NCBI GenBank assembly: GCA_947443815.1
Contig: CANEXR010000007.1
Span: 1 to 24,803 of the forward strand
Length of the DNA: 24,803 nucleotides
Source of the DNA: Flavobacteriaceae bacterium
GTDB taxonomy: Bacteria > Bacteroidota > Bacteroidia > Flavobacteriales > Flavobacteriaceae
Direction: 5' to 3'
Shown: one piece after another, positions 14,648 to 22,238 of the stretch
Numbering within the stretch: the first letter of the stretch is position 1
How the letters are laid out: the number at the start of each line of letters is the position of its first letter
Notes under the pieces: model-generated
What the model saw: the letters and a program-made list of their open reading frames with translations, nothing else
Databases searched by the model: none
What the model was told of the DNA's origin: nothing
Program-made: the position numbers and the translations under genes

Positions 14648-15295
14648 CTACTTTTCAAGCAACCAGTTTTTGAAATCATAAAAATTTTGTGGCGCTACAC
14701 CATGTCCTACAGGATATTCTTTATACACAGATTGTATGCCTAAACTATCCAAAAAAGGTTTTGTTTTTTGGGCCCATTCTAGAGGAATTACTTGATCTAC
14801 AGTTCCATGCGATGCAAAAATACTTAGATTAGAAAAATTATTGGTTTTATAATTTTCAGCTAAAATAGGCTCGCTTACATAGCCGCTAAGGGCTACTACT
14901 TTTTTTATTTTTTCTGGATTTGAAAGCGCTACTGCATAACTCAAAATGGAACCTTGACTGAAACCTATTAATGTTATGTCTTTAGCATCAATTGGGTAGT
15001 TGTGTATTAGTTCCTCTATAAAAGTTACAATCAAATCTCGGGACACTTTAGCTTGCTCATGATCCGAAAATTTGTTTTGATCCGCATCAAAATTAATGGC
15101 ATACCATGCATAACTCCCGTATTGTAAATCATGAGGTGCTCGAGCTGAAATGATGTAATACGTCTCTGGTAATTCGCTGGCAAATGAAAATAAATCCTCC
15201 TCATTACTCCCATAACCGTGAAGTAAAAGAAGTAATGGATTTTTGTCTAGTTTTATTTTTGGTTCTCTAATTTTATATTCTAAAGATAGTTTCAT
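14648..15295 (-). CDS. Alpha/beta hydrolase, phospholipase/carboxylesterase family
   Basis: The 215-residue protein is a small serine esterase of the phospholipase/carboxylesterase (YpfH/acyl-protein-thioesterase-like) family. LLLLHGYGSNEEDLFSFA (about 22-39) supplies the oxyanion-hole HG motif. GFSQGS (111-116) holds the nucleophile Ser113, Asp167 lies in SHGTVDQVIP and His198 in VGHGV, completing the catalytic triad. No signal peptide is present, so it acts in the cytoplasm, probably on short-chain or lysophospholipid esters; the natural substrate is unknown. It is the last gene of a four-gene cluster, starting four bases after the stop of the small membrane protein gene. Confidence 0.92.
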   Translation of the reverse strand: MKLSLEYKIREPKIKLDKNPLLLLLHGYGSNEEDLFSFASELPETYYIISARAPHDLQYGSYAWYAINFDADQNKFSDHEQAKVSRDLIVTFIEELIHNYPIDAKDITLIGFSQGSILSYAVALSNPEKIKKVVALSGYVSEPILAENYKTNNFSNLSIFASHGTVDQVIPLEWAQKTKPFLDSLGIQSVYKEYPVGHGVAPQNFYDFKNWLLEK

Positions 15296-15299
15296 TATA

Positions 15300-15629
15300 T
15301 TATTCGATGTTTTTAAATATTTTTTGAAATTGTTCTCCCAATAACGGAATACGTTTCATTTCACCTTGCAAAACGCCTAGAAAACCATAAATCCAAAGAA
15401 TAAAATAGAAAATATAAAAGGCCGAAGAAATCATCCAACTATCAAAATAGCCAATGAAGTAGCCAATTAAAAAGAAAGATACAAATATGCCTAATGCCTG
15501 TCTGATATGAAAAGCGGCAAAAGTGTTTTTCTTTTCCAGATTCATAAAAATAGCAATGATAGCTCCTATAATGGTTAAGTAACTTATAATTGCTATACTT
15601 TTTCCCGATTCGATAGTAGAATTATTCAT
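15300..15629 (-). CDS. Small Tic20/DUF4870-like integral membrane protein
   Basis: The 109-residue protein has about three hydrophobic segments: SIAIISYLTIIGAIIAIFM (11-29), ALGIFVSFFLIGYFIGYF (about 45-62) and MISSAFYIFYFILWIYGFLG (about 66-85). AAFHIRQALGI between the first two helices and the C-terminal RIPLLGEQFQ are typical of the DUF4870/Tic20-like family of inner-membrane proteins. The family's role in bacteria is not established. It lies 42 bases after the dihydroorotase-like gene and four bases before the esterase gene, so it is part of the same transcript. Confidence 0.8.
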   Translation of the reverse strand: MNNSTIESGKSIAIISYLTIIGAIIAIFMNLEKKNTFAAFHIRQALGIFVSFFLIGYFIGYFDSWMISSAFYIFYFILWIYGFLGVLQGEMKRIPLLGEQFQKIFKNIE

Positions 15630-15671
15630 GTTTTTTTTTCTTTTTTGTAAGGAATGGAATTTGTTTTTTAG

Positions 15672-16925
15672 TTATTCTAAGATCAATTGTCCTTGGTTAA
15701 AAATACCATATACCTTTCCTTTTATTTCGCATCCAAGAAAAGCTGAATTTTTGGATTTTGACCTAATTGAAGCATTTGTAAAAATACTTTTTTCTGTTGT
15801 ATTAAATAATGTAAGTGTGGCTTTTGCGCCCTCTTCAATCGCTTGATTTTCAATATTAAAAATAGATTTTCCAGCGTTAAATTGCGCAATAATAGTTTCT
15901 AATGGCAAAACAGTCATCAAAGCACCAAAAGCACTTTCCATACCAATGGTTCCATTTTTTGCATTATCAAATTCCATTTTTTTGTGTTCAATATCAATTG
16001 GATTATGGTCTGAAGTAATCATATCTATTGTCCCGTTCAAAACACCTTCAATTAATGCAAGGCGATCTGTTTCTGATCTTAATGGTGGAGCAACTTTATA
16101 ACGAGTATCGAATTCTTCTAATGTAGCATCGGTTAAAACTAAATGATGAACAGCAACACTGCAACTTACTTTCAGTCCTTTTGCTTTTGCAGCTTTAATT
16201 AAGGAAACTGATTTTGCTGTGGATATAGTTGGAATATGCAATTTACCTCCTGTGTATTCTAATAAAAATAAGTTTCTTGAAATTTGTAATTCTTCAGCAA
16301 GATTGGGAATTCCCTTTAAACCTAATCGGGTAGAAACAACCCCTTCATTGGCAACTCCATTTCCTTTTATTTTGTCATCTTGAGCAAAAGCAATTACTAA
16401 TCCTTCAAAGTCCTGCGTATATTGTAAAGCAATTTTCAGGAGATTGGCATTGTCTAAACTTTTATTATAATCTCCAAAAGCAACTGCTCCCGCTTTTTTC
16501 ATATCAAATAATTCGGCCATGTCTTTTCCTTCACTTTCTTTGGTTAAAGCACCAATTGGAAAGATTTCAGTGGCAAAACCATTGGCTTTATTCAATACAA
16601 AATTCACTTGTGATTGATTGTCAATAATAGGAAAAGAGTTGGGCTGCAATGCAATAGCTGTAAAACCGCTTCTGGCAGCAACAGTAAGTCCATTTGCAAT
16701 CGTTTCACGGTCTTCAAAACCAGGTTCTCCTAATGAAACACTACTGTCAAACCATCCTTGAGAAACATGAAGATCTTCTTTTTTTACCTCTATTGCATTT
16801 TCTGTGTTAGAAAGAGACGTTCCAATTTTTTTTATAAATCCATCTACAATTAAAATATCTACAGTCTGTTTATGAAAAGGACTTTGGATGTCGATAATTT
16901 TTGCGTCTCGGATGATTATTTTCAT
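15672..16925 (-). CDS. Dihydroorotase-like protein lacking the His-x-His metal site (probable pseudoenzyme)
   Basis: The 417-residue protein has the amidohydrolase/dihydroorotase fold and normal length: a beta-sandwich start (IIRDAKIIDIQSPFHKQTVDI), then a TIM barrel with EPGFEDRETIANGL (67-80) and ITSDHNPIDIEH (303-314). Active dihydroorotases carry DxHxHxRxPG at the first strand. Here it reads DSSVSLGEPG (60-69), so both metal-binding histidines (positions 62 and 64) are Ser and the substrate-binding Arg is Gly. The stretch LHIPTIST also lacks the second His of the usual HxxHxST. His260-His261 and Asp306 remain. It therefore probably cannot form the usual zinc centre and may be a non-catalytic or repurposed relative of PyrC, perhaps a partner of aspartate transcarbamoylase as known for some inactive dihydroorotases. 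A genuine pyrC would be expected elsewhere. It follows the VWA gene after 105 bases. Confidence 0.85.
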   Translation of the reverse strand: MKIIIRDAKIIDIQSPFHKQTVDILIVDGFIKKIGTSLSNTENAIEVKKEDLHVSQGWFDSSVSLGEPGFEDRETIANGLTVAARSGFTAIALQPNSFPIIDNQSQVNFVLNKANGFATEIFPIGALTKESEGKDMAELFDMKKAGAVAFGDYNKSLDNANLLKIALQYTQDFEGLVIAFAQDDKIKGNGVANEGVVSTRLGLKGIPNLAEELQISRNLFLLEYTGGKLHIPTISTAKSVSLIKAAKAKGLKVSCSVAVHHLVLTDATLEEFDTRYKVAPPLRSETDRLALIEGVLNGTIDMITSDHNPIDIEHKKMEFDNAKNGTIGMESAFGALMTVLPLETIIAQFNAGKSIFNIENQAIEEGAKATLTLFNTTEKSIFTNASIRSKSKNSAFLGCEIKGKVYGIFNQGQLILE

Positions 16926-17030
16926 AATTATAGTTTAATTATTTTGTTTATTTCACGTTCAGTTACATCTCGAATTTGTTTTTCTTAATTTAAGATACAA
17001 TGTAATTAAGGAAGTAATTTCAAATCACTT

Positions 17031-18959
17031 TCACTTTACAAATCGAATGATTGCTATTTCGGTTGCCAAAAATAACAGGGCAAAGATAAGAAACCATTTC
17101 CAAATTTGATTGTCGGTTCTATTGGTTTGTAAAGTGTCAAATACAGCTGCAATAGAATCGATTTTGGTGTAATCTGCAACGGCATTTTCATTGACCAAAT
17201 CCAAATTACTTTCGGCTCTATTGTAATTAAAACTCAGGTTTCCTATTGGTTCTTTTTTATTATAAATTTCAAAATTTCCTGCCTCTTTTGGTAAATCATT
17301 AAATTGAAGCTTAACTTTTTTATCCAAAACTTGTTGAATAGGAATAAACTGTTCTTGTTCATTTCTAACCGTAACAATGTTGTCTTTAGTTATTGATGCG
17401 TCTATAAAATAAGGATAATTATTACCGATAATCAATGCATTTACTCCATGGTTTTGGCTACTTTGTGCCATTTTATAAAAGGTGGGTACAATTAATGGCG
17501 ATTGTTGAAAATTTGAATTTGTACTATTAATTGGCGCCGAAAAAACACAAACTGATGATAACTGATTTTGGATGGATGCCAAAAATATACTTTGATCATC
17601 ATAATTTAAAACTGCTGGACTAGCACTAGATATCGAAAACGAGCTATTTGTTTTTGGATATTGAAAATTACTTGTTTTATCCTCAAAAACACCATTAAAC
17701 AAAGGATGGTTAAAATTGATTTTCGAAATTAATTGTACTTTGTTTTCCAATGATTTGAACTGTATTTTTCCAAATTGTGCTAAGAAAGAATTCATATTTG
17801 ATACTGAAGTTAGTGCTGAAGGAATCACAATCAAATTACCGCCATTTGTAACAAATGATTTCAAAGTAGTTTGTAATGCTTGTGGAATTTCATCTAATTC
17901 ATTCAAAACAATGGCGTCTTGTTCTTCAATACGGTTGTAATCCAATGAAGTAATCGGAAAATTAGCATAATTGAATTCTGAATCTGTATAAATCCGGGAT
18001 AAGAAATTGCTTTTTTCAGGAGCACCAATACTGATAATGTTATTTTTTTTTGTTTTTGAAATACTAAAATAAAGACTATTGTCGTAAGCTAATCCATTAT
18101 CAATAATAGCTGCATAGCCATTAAATTCTTGTTTTGGTATGGTGAAATTGATGCTTTTTTTAGGGCTTTCTAAAGTTACTATAGTCTTAGCAATTAACTT
18201 GTTGTTATTGTATAATGCCATTGGAACTGGATTGTGAGCGCCTCCATAACGTGATAATTCAATGGTAATTTCGTAAAAATTTTCTAAGGTTTGATGGATA
18301 AAAACACTGTCGATAGCAACATTATTTTTTTGTTCTGCTTTTGGAATTATAAAATAGGCTAAGTCATTTTTAGCAATATTTTTTAATTGTTTTTCTTCTA
18401 ATCCAATGGCATCTGTAAGAATGACAATATCTTTTTTGAATGGAGATTTATGCGCATTTATTTTTGCTAAAATACTTGTTAACTGAAATGGTGTTGCACT
18501 ATATGGAAGATTTTGTAGCGCGCTTTGAATTGTTTTTATATCTGTTTTCCAATAGTTTTCGGAATTGGTGAGCAATGAAAATGTCGTGTTTTCAGGAGTT
18601 TCTTCCAAAAGTTCTTGAACAGCACGTTTGAGTAATTCCCCTTTTTTGCCTTTTGCCTGCATACTATATGAATTGTCTAAAATAATATACATTTCATTGG
18701 AAGCATTTTTGGTATCTTTTGCTTCAAAAAAAGGTTGGGCAAAAGCAATAATTAGAGCGCTCAAAAGCAATAATCGGCAACATAAAAGCAACCACTTTTT
18801 GATTTTGGAACTCTTTCGGGTTTGAATAGAAAGTTTTTTTAGGAACTGGACATTCGTGAAATATTCTTTTTTAAAACGTCTTAATTGGAATAAATGAACC
18901 AAAATTGGAACAATCAAAAGAAAAAGAAAGTATAAAATTTCGGGATGTTTAAAATGCAT
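17031..18959 (-). CDS. BatA/VWA-domain inner-membrane protein
   Basis: The 642-residue protein starts with the BatA N-terminal module: two hydrophobic helices, LYFLFLLIVPILVHLF (about 9-24) and WLLLCCRLLLLSALIIAFAQ (56-75), separated by a basic loop. A von Willebrand factor A domain follows, with the MIDAS motif DNSYS (95-99) and ILTDAIG (about 179-185) as a later metal-binding site. The long remainder is a periplasmic glutamine-amidotransferase-like or beta-rich region without a motif I can name. A last membrane helix, WFLIFALLFLATEIAIIRF, ends the protein. Such BatA-VWA proteins are common in Bacteroidota, and their role (envelope integrity, stress tolerance or protein assembly) is not settled. 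It is the first gene of the cluster continuing with the dihydroorotase-like, DUF4870-like and esterase genes. Confidence 0.88.
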   Translation of the reverse strand: MHFKHPEILYFLFLLIVPILVHLFQLRRFKKEYFTNVQFLKKLSIQTRKSSKIKKWLLLCCRLLLLSALIIAFAQPFFEAKDTKNASNEMYIILDNSYSMQAKGKKGELLKRAVQELLEETPENTTFSLLTNSENYWKTDIKTIQSALQNLPYSATPFQLTSILAKINAHKSPFKKDIVILTDAIGLEEKQLKNIAKNDLAYFIIPKAEQKNNVAIDSVFIHQTLENFYEITIELSRYGGAHNPVPMALYNNNKLIAKTIVTLESPKKSINFTIPKQEFNGYAAIIDNGLAYDNSLYFSISKTKKNNIISIGAPEKSNFLSRIYTDSEFNYANFPITSLDYNRIEEQDAIVLNELDEIPQALQTTLKSFVTNGGNLIVIPSALTSVSNMNSFLAQFGKIQFKSLENKVQLISKINFNHPLFNGVFEDKTSNFQYPKTNSSFSISSASPAVLNYDDQSIFLASIQNQLSSVCVFSAPINSTNSNFQQSPLIVPTFYKMAQSSQNHGVNALIIGNNYPYFIDASITKDNIVTVRNEQEQFIPIQQVLDKKVKLQFNDLPKEAGNFEIYNKKEPIGNLSFNYNRAESNLDLVNENAVADYTKIDSIAAVFDTLQTNRTDNQIWKWFLIFALLFLATEIAIIRFVK

Positions 18960-19216
18960 TCAAGTGTTGAGTTTAGGTCACTAAGTTTTGTTTTCAATGT
19001 AAACATTGCGTTTAGTTTCCCAAAAATACAAATTTGTTGACAGTTTGTGTTGAAGTTGTTATAATTTTTCAGGGAAGTAAACAATTGACGTTCATTATAA
19101 ATATATTATGTATTTTAGCTTTTCTATAAATTCAAGAAAATGCAATTGGCATGATTTTGAAAGTAAGGAAAAGATAAAACCAAAAATACTATTCATAAAA
19201 AAAACAATATTTACAG
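18960..19216. promoter_or_regulatory. Divergent intergenic region between VWA and lactonase genes
   Basis: About 257 bases without a gene; a short frame from 19108 only overlaps the lactonase start. Bases 18995-19008 form a perfect inverted repeat (caatgt aa acattg), just downstream of the likely - strand transcription start. No convincing promoter for the lactonase gene was found. Confidence 0.4.
19021..19028 (-). promoter_or_regulatory. Candidate promoter -7 element for the VWA cluster
   Basis: On the - strand bases 19028-19021 read TATTTTTG, matching TAnnTTTG, about 60 bases before the VWA start codon. A second identical octamer on the same strand (19188-19181) is farther away and less likely to be used. 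No clear TTG -33 element accompanies either. Confidence 0.35.
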
Positions 19217-20326
19217 ATGAAACATTCGCATTTAGTTATTCTTTTAACTTTAATTTTTTCAAACGTGCAGGCGCAAACCAAAACAACAAATTTAATTATA
19301 GGAACCTATACTAATAGTTGTGATAGCAAAGGGATTTACAGCTACAATTTTGATTCAAATACTGGAGATTTCACTTTCGAAAATGCTACCGAAAAAGTAG
19401 TAAATCCAAGTTATTTGACAATTTCAAATGACAAAAAAAGGATTTATGCTGTTAATGAAAACGGTCCTGAAAGTAAAGTAAGTTCTTTTGCATTCGATGC
19501 TGCAAACGGAAAGCTAGACGAGTTGAATCAACAGGATTCTAAAGGAGCTGATCCTTGTTATATTATCAATGATGATAAAAATGTAATTGTGGCCAATTAT
19601 TCTGGCGGTACAATTTCTGTATTTGGAAAAAACAGTGATGGTAGTCTAACCGCAGCAAAACAAGTAGTTCCACATTATGGAAAAGGAACGAATGTGCAAA
19701 GACAAGAAAGTCCACACGTTCACATGGTGTATTTTTCTCCAGATAAAAAGTATATTTTATCCAATGATTTGGGAAATGATACGATTTATATTTACGCCTA
19801 TAACCCCAATGCTGATGCTGAAGTTTTAAAACCAAAAGGCAGTATTTCCGTAAAAGCAGGAAGTGGTCCTAGGCATCTTATTTTTAGTAAAAACGGAAAA
19901 TATGTTTATGTGCTCCACGAATTAGATGGTGCTTTGACCGTATTTAAATATGCTAATGGTGTATTGAACAAGATAGACGAAACTACTATTTTAGATAAAG
20001 ACTTTAAAGGAACGTTTAGTTCTGCCGACATTCATATTTCGCCTGACGGAAAGTTTTTATATGCATCTAATAGGGGAGAGGCCAATAACATCACTATTTT
20101 TAAAACTTTAAAAAATGGTAAATTGGAAAGAATTGGACAAACAAGTACTTTAGGAAAAGGACCAAGAAATTTTGCCATTGATCCTAGTGGAAATTTTCTA
20201 TTGGTAGCCCATCAATATTCGAATGAAGTTGTGATTTTTAAGAGAGATAAAGCAACAGGAATGCTTACGGATACTGGAAAAAGAATAGGCATGTGTTCAC
20301 CAGTTTGTTTGGTGTTTGCGGATTAA
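19217..20326 (+). CDS. Exported seven-bladed beta-propeller, lactonase (6-phosphogluconolactonase-like) family
   Basis: The 369-residue protein belongs to the lactonase/seven-bladed beta-propeller family related to E. coli Pgl. Repeated blades are visible: NLIIGTYTNSCDSKGIYSY, YLTISNDKKRIYAVNE, HMVYFSPDKKYILSND, HLIFSKNGKYVYVLHE, DIHISPDGKFLYASNR and NFAIDPSGNFLLVAHQ. GPRHLIF and GPRNFAI are typical of the family. Unlike cytoplasmic Pgl, it begins with a cleavable signal peptide (MKHSHLVILLTLIFSNVQAQ), so it acts in the periplasm or outside. A role on phosphogluconolactone is therefore doubtful, and an extracellular sugar lactone is more plausible. It stands alone between a divergent and a convergent gene and ends in a strong terminator shared with the helicase gene. 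Confidence 0.9.
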   Translation: MKHSHLVILLTLIFSNVQAQTKTTNLIIGTYTNSCDSKGIYSYNFDSNTGDFTFENATEKVVNPSYLTISNDKKRIYAVNENGPESKVSSFAFDAANGKLDELNQQDSKGADPCYIINDDKNVIVANYSGGTISVFGKNSDGSLTAAKQVVPHYGKGTNVQRQESPHVHMVYFSPDKKYILSNDLGNDTIYIYAYNPNADAEVLKPKGSISVKAGSGPRHLIFSKNGKYVYVLHELDGALTVFKYANGVLNKIDETTILDKDFKGTFSSADIHISPDGKFLYASNRGEANNITIFKTLKNGKLERIGQTSTLGKGPRNFAIDPSGNFLLVAHQYSNEVVIFKRDKATGMLTDTGKRIGMCSPVCLVFAD

Positions 20327-20371
20327 ATAGTGTTATTTTTTCTAGAATTTAATCGCATCGTGAAATAATTT

Positions 20372-20417
20372 AGCCTGAGATTTGAAGTGTTGAACACTTA
20401 CAAATCTCAGGCTTTTT
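20372..20417. terminator. Strong bidirectional terminator between lactonase and helicase genes
   Basis: agcctgagatttg (20372-20384) pairs perfectly with caaatctcaggct (20401-20413). The inner aagtgt (20385-20390) pairs with acactt (20394-20399), giving a near-continuous 19-bp stem with a three-base loop and one bulged A. A T-run follows on the + side. It lies 45 bases after the lactonase stop and just downstream of the helicase stop on the other strand. Confidence 0.9.
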
Positions 20418-20419
20418 AC

Positions 20420-21772
20420 TTATTTATTTTTATCCTTACGTTTTTTATCTCTTGTTTTTAGCATATTTCTATTAACAGAGCCATGTGTTTTTTTCTTGGT
20501 TTTTGAAGGCCCACCAAGATTGACTTTCTTGTTTTTTTTATCTTTTTCATGAAAGGCACCGTCTCCTTCTAATTTTTGTTTTTTCATCAAAAATTTAATA
20601 GGTTGTCGGTCTTTTTCGGGTTCAATTAATTTTGATGAAATTTCAACTTCTTCGGGAAAAGCCTCAATGTTTAATTCCATATTCATAAGCACTTCGACTT
20701 CCACTTTTGATTCTTCTTCTCTTGGTGTTATAAAACTCACAGCAGTACCCGTAGCATCCGCACGACCCGTTCTACCAATTCTGTGCATGTATAATTCTGG
20801 TAATTCCGGCATTTCAAAATTGACAACATGAGTAATATTCGAAATATCCAATCCTCTTGCCATAATATCTGTAGTAATCAAACCACGTAAATTTCCTTCT
20901 TGGAATTCTGCCATGGTACTCAAACGATAATTTTGTGATTTGTTCGAGTGAATTACTCCAAACTGACCTTCAAAATCCTCTTCTATTCGGTCGTGAAGCA
21001 TGTCTGAAATTTTTTTGTTATTCACAAAAACCAAAACACGACTCATATCCTCATCCGATTCTAATAAATGTTTAAGCAGGTTTACTTTTGTATTGAAGTT
21101 GGGAACATTATAGGTAATTTGTTTGATGTTTTCTAAAGGAGTTCCTGAGGCCGAAAGAGTAACTTCTTCTGGATAATCAAAAAAGTCATTTAAAATGGCA
21201 TCAACTTCATCGGTCATCGTAGCAGAAAAAAGGATGTTTTGACGTTTGGTTTTCATCATTGCCAAAAGAGAGGTTAACTGGGTGCGAAAACCTAAATTTA
21301 GCATTTCATCAAACTCATCAATAACCAATTTTTGAGTTTCATCAAAGCGTACCACAGCATCTAAAGCTAAATCCATAGTTCTTCCTGGCGTACCAACCAA
21401 GATATCAACCCCTTCATAAACTGCTTTTTTTTGTGTATTTATATTTACACCGCCATAAATTCCAAGCGTTTTAACGGACATGTATTGGGTCAACTTCTCC
21501 ACTTCGTCAACCACTTGAACCACTAATTCACGTGTAGGTACCAAAATGACAATTTTTGGAGTGTTTGTTGGAGTAAATTTATATAGTTTTAATAAAGGTA
21601 ATAAGTAGGCAAATGTTTTACCAGTTCCTGTTTGAGCAATTCCCATCATATCACGCCCGGACATTATTACAGAAAAAGATTTTTCCTGTATAGGAGTAGG
21701 CGTTTTGAATCCTAATTCATCAATTGCTTTTTGAAGTGATTTAGGAAGATTGAATGGTTCAAAAGTAGTCAT
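20420..21772 (-). CDS. DEAD-box family ATP-dependent RNA helicase
   Basis: The 450-residue protein has all core helicase motifs: Q motif GFKTPTPIQ (21-29), Walker A AQTGTGKT (46-53), PTREL (78-82), GG and TPGR (about 127-130), motif II as DEFD (151-154), SAT (182-184), then domain 2 with VFVNNKK, TDIMARGLDI and HRIGRTGRAD. Motif II reads DEFD rather than DEAD, a known tolerated type of change at the third position. A lysine-rich tail of about 60 residues (ending TRDKKRKDKNK) follows domain 2 and probably binds RNA. It would unwind RNA duplexes in ribosome assembly, mRNA decay or cold adaptation. It has its own promoter and is transcribed alone. Confidence 0.94.
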   Translation of the reverse strand: MTTFEPFNLPKSLQKAIDELGFKTPTPIQEKSFSVIMSGRDMMGIAQTGTGKTFAYLLPLLKLYKFTPTNTPKIVILVPTRELVVQVVDEVEKLTQYMSVKTLGIYGGVNINTQKKAVYEGVDILVGTPGRTMDLALDAVVRFDETQKLVIDEFDEMLNLGFRTQLTSLLAMMKTKRQNILFSATMTDEVDAILNDFFDYPEEVTLSASGTPLENIKQITYNVPNFNTKVNLLKHLLESDEDMSRVLVFVNNKKISDMLHDRIEEDFEGQFGVIHSNKSQNYRLSTMAEFQEGNLRGLITTDIMARGLDISNITHVVNFEMPELPELYMHRIGRTGRADATGTAVSFITPREEESKVEVEVLMNMELNIEAFPEEVEISSKLIEPEKDRQPIKFLMKKQKLEGDGAFHEKDKKNKKVNLGGPSKTKKKTHGSVNRNMLKTRDKKRKDKNK

Positions 21773-21788
21773 TTGCTTATATTTTTTG

Positions 21789-21796
21789 CAAAGATA
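21789..21796 (-). promoter_or_regulatory. Promoter -7 element of the DEAD-box helicase gene
   Basis: On the - strand bases 21796-21789 read TATCTTTG followed by CA, a close match to TAnnTTTG. Transcription would start about 7 bases downstream, leaving a leader of about 10 bases. The -33 position holds TTA rather than TTG at 20 bases upstream. Confidence 0.5.
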
Positions 21797-21817
21797 CGAT
21801 TTTTATAAGGATGCTGT

Positions 21818-21843
21818 AACCTACAACAGTATTGATGTAGGTT
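21818..21843. repeat. Small inverted repeat between helicase and response-regulator genes
   Basis: aacctaca (21818-21825) and tgtaggtt (21836-21843) form an 8-bp stem with a 10-base loop. It lies 25 bases after the response-regulator stop (- strand) and upstream of the helicase promoter. It lacks a U-run on the - strand, so it may be a weak terminator or a protein-binding site. Confidence 0.4.
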
Positions 21844-21868
21844 TTGATTGAATTGTCAACGGAATTGT

Positions 21869-22225
21869 TTAGACAAATCGTTTTACTCTTAGAACTAATT
21901 CAATTGGATTAAAGGGTTTGGCAATAAAATCATCAACTCCTAATTTGAATCCTTCTATTACGGTCATGTCTTCTTTGCCCAAAGCAGATACTATAATGAT
22001 AGGAATGGTTGGGTAATTTTTTTTAGAATAAGCTGTTATTTCTAAACCAGACTTGTAAGGCATCATAATATCGGTAATGATTAAATCAGGTTGTAAAAGC
22101 CCTATTTTTTCAATACCATCATTACCGTCTTTAGATATAAAAGTTTCATATCCTTCTTTTTTTAAAATAAAATCAAGAATTTTGATTATTAAATTATCAT
22201 CTTCTATTATTAATATTTTTTTCAT
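21869..22225 (-). CDS. Stand-alone receiver-domain response regulator
   Basis: The 118-residue protein is a CheY-like receiver domain with no output domain. The acidic pocket Asp9-Asp10 (IIEDD), phosphoacceptor Asp52 (IITDIMMPYKSG), Ser80 in IIVSALG and Lys103 in IAKPFNP are all present, so it should be phosphorylated by a histidine kinase not found here. With no DNA-binding or enzymatic domain, it must act by protein contact. It starts 13 bases after the stop of the glycosyltransferase gene, which makes that enzyme or the HEAT-like protein its likely target, as a switch of polysaccharide synthesis. This target is an inference from gene order. Confidence 0.93.
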   Translation of the reverse strand: MKKILIIEDDNLIIKILDFILKKEGYETFISKDGNDGIEKIGLLQPDLIITDIMMPYKSGLEITAYSKKNYPTIPIIIVSALGKEDMTVIEGFKLGVDDFIAKPFNPIELVLRVKRFV

Positions 22226-22238
22226 GATTTTCTATTTT

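Noticed and set aside
15628..15846. 72-residue + strand ORF opposite the dihydroorotase-like gene
   Set aside because: It is mainly the reverse of a coding frame, with low-complexity Phe-rich sequence.
19085..19110. Sigma-70-like TTGACG with an AT-rich box upstream of the lactonase gene
   Set aside because: Bacteroidota use a different promoter consensus, and the downstream box does not fit either type well.
19108..19314. 68-residue ORF upstream of and overlapping the lactonase start
   Set aside because: It overlaps the lactonase signal peptide region in another frame and looks like AT-rich noise.
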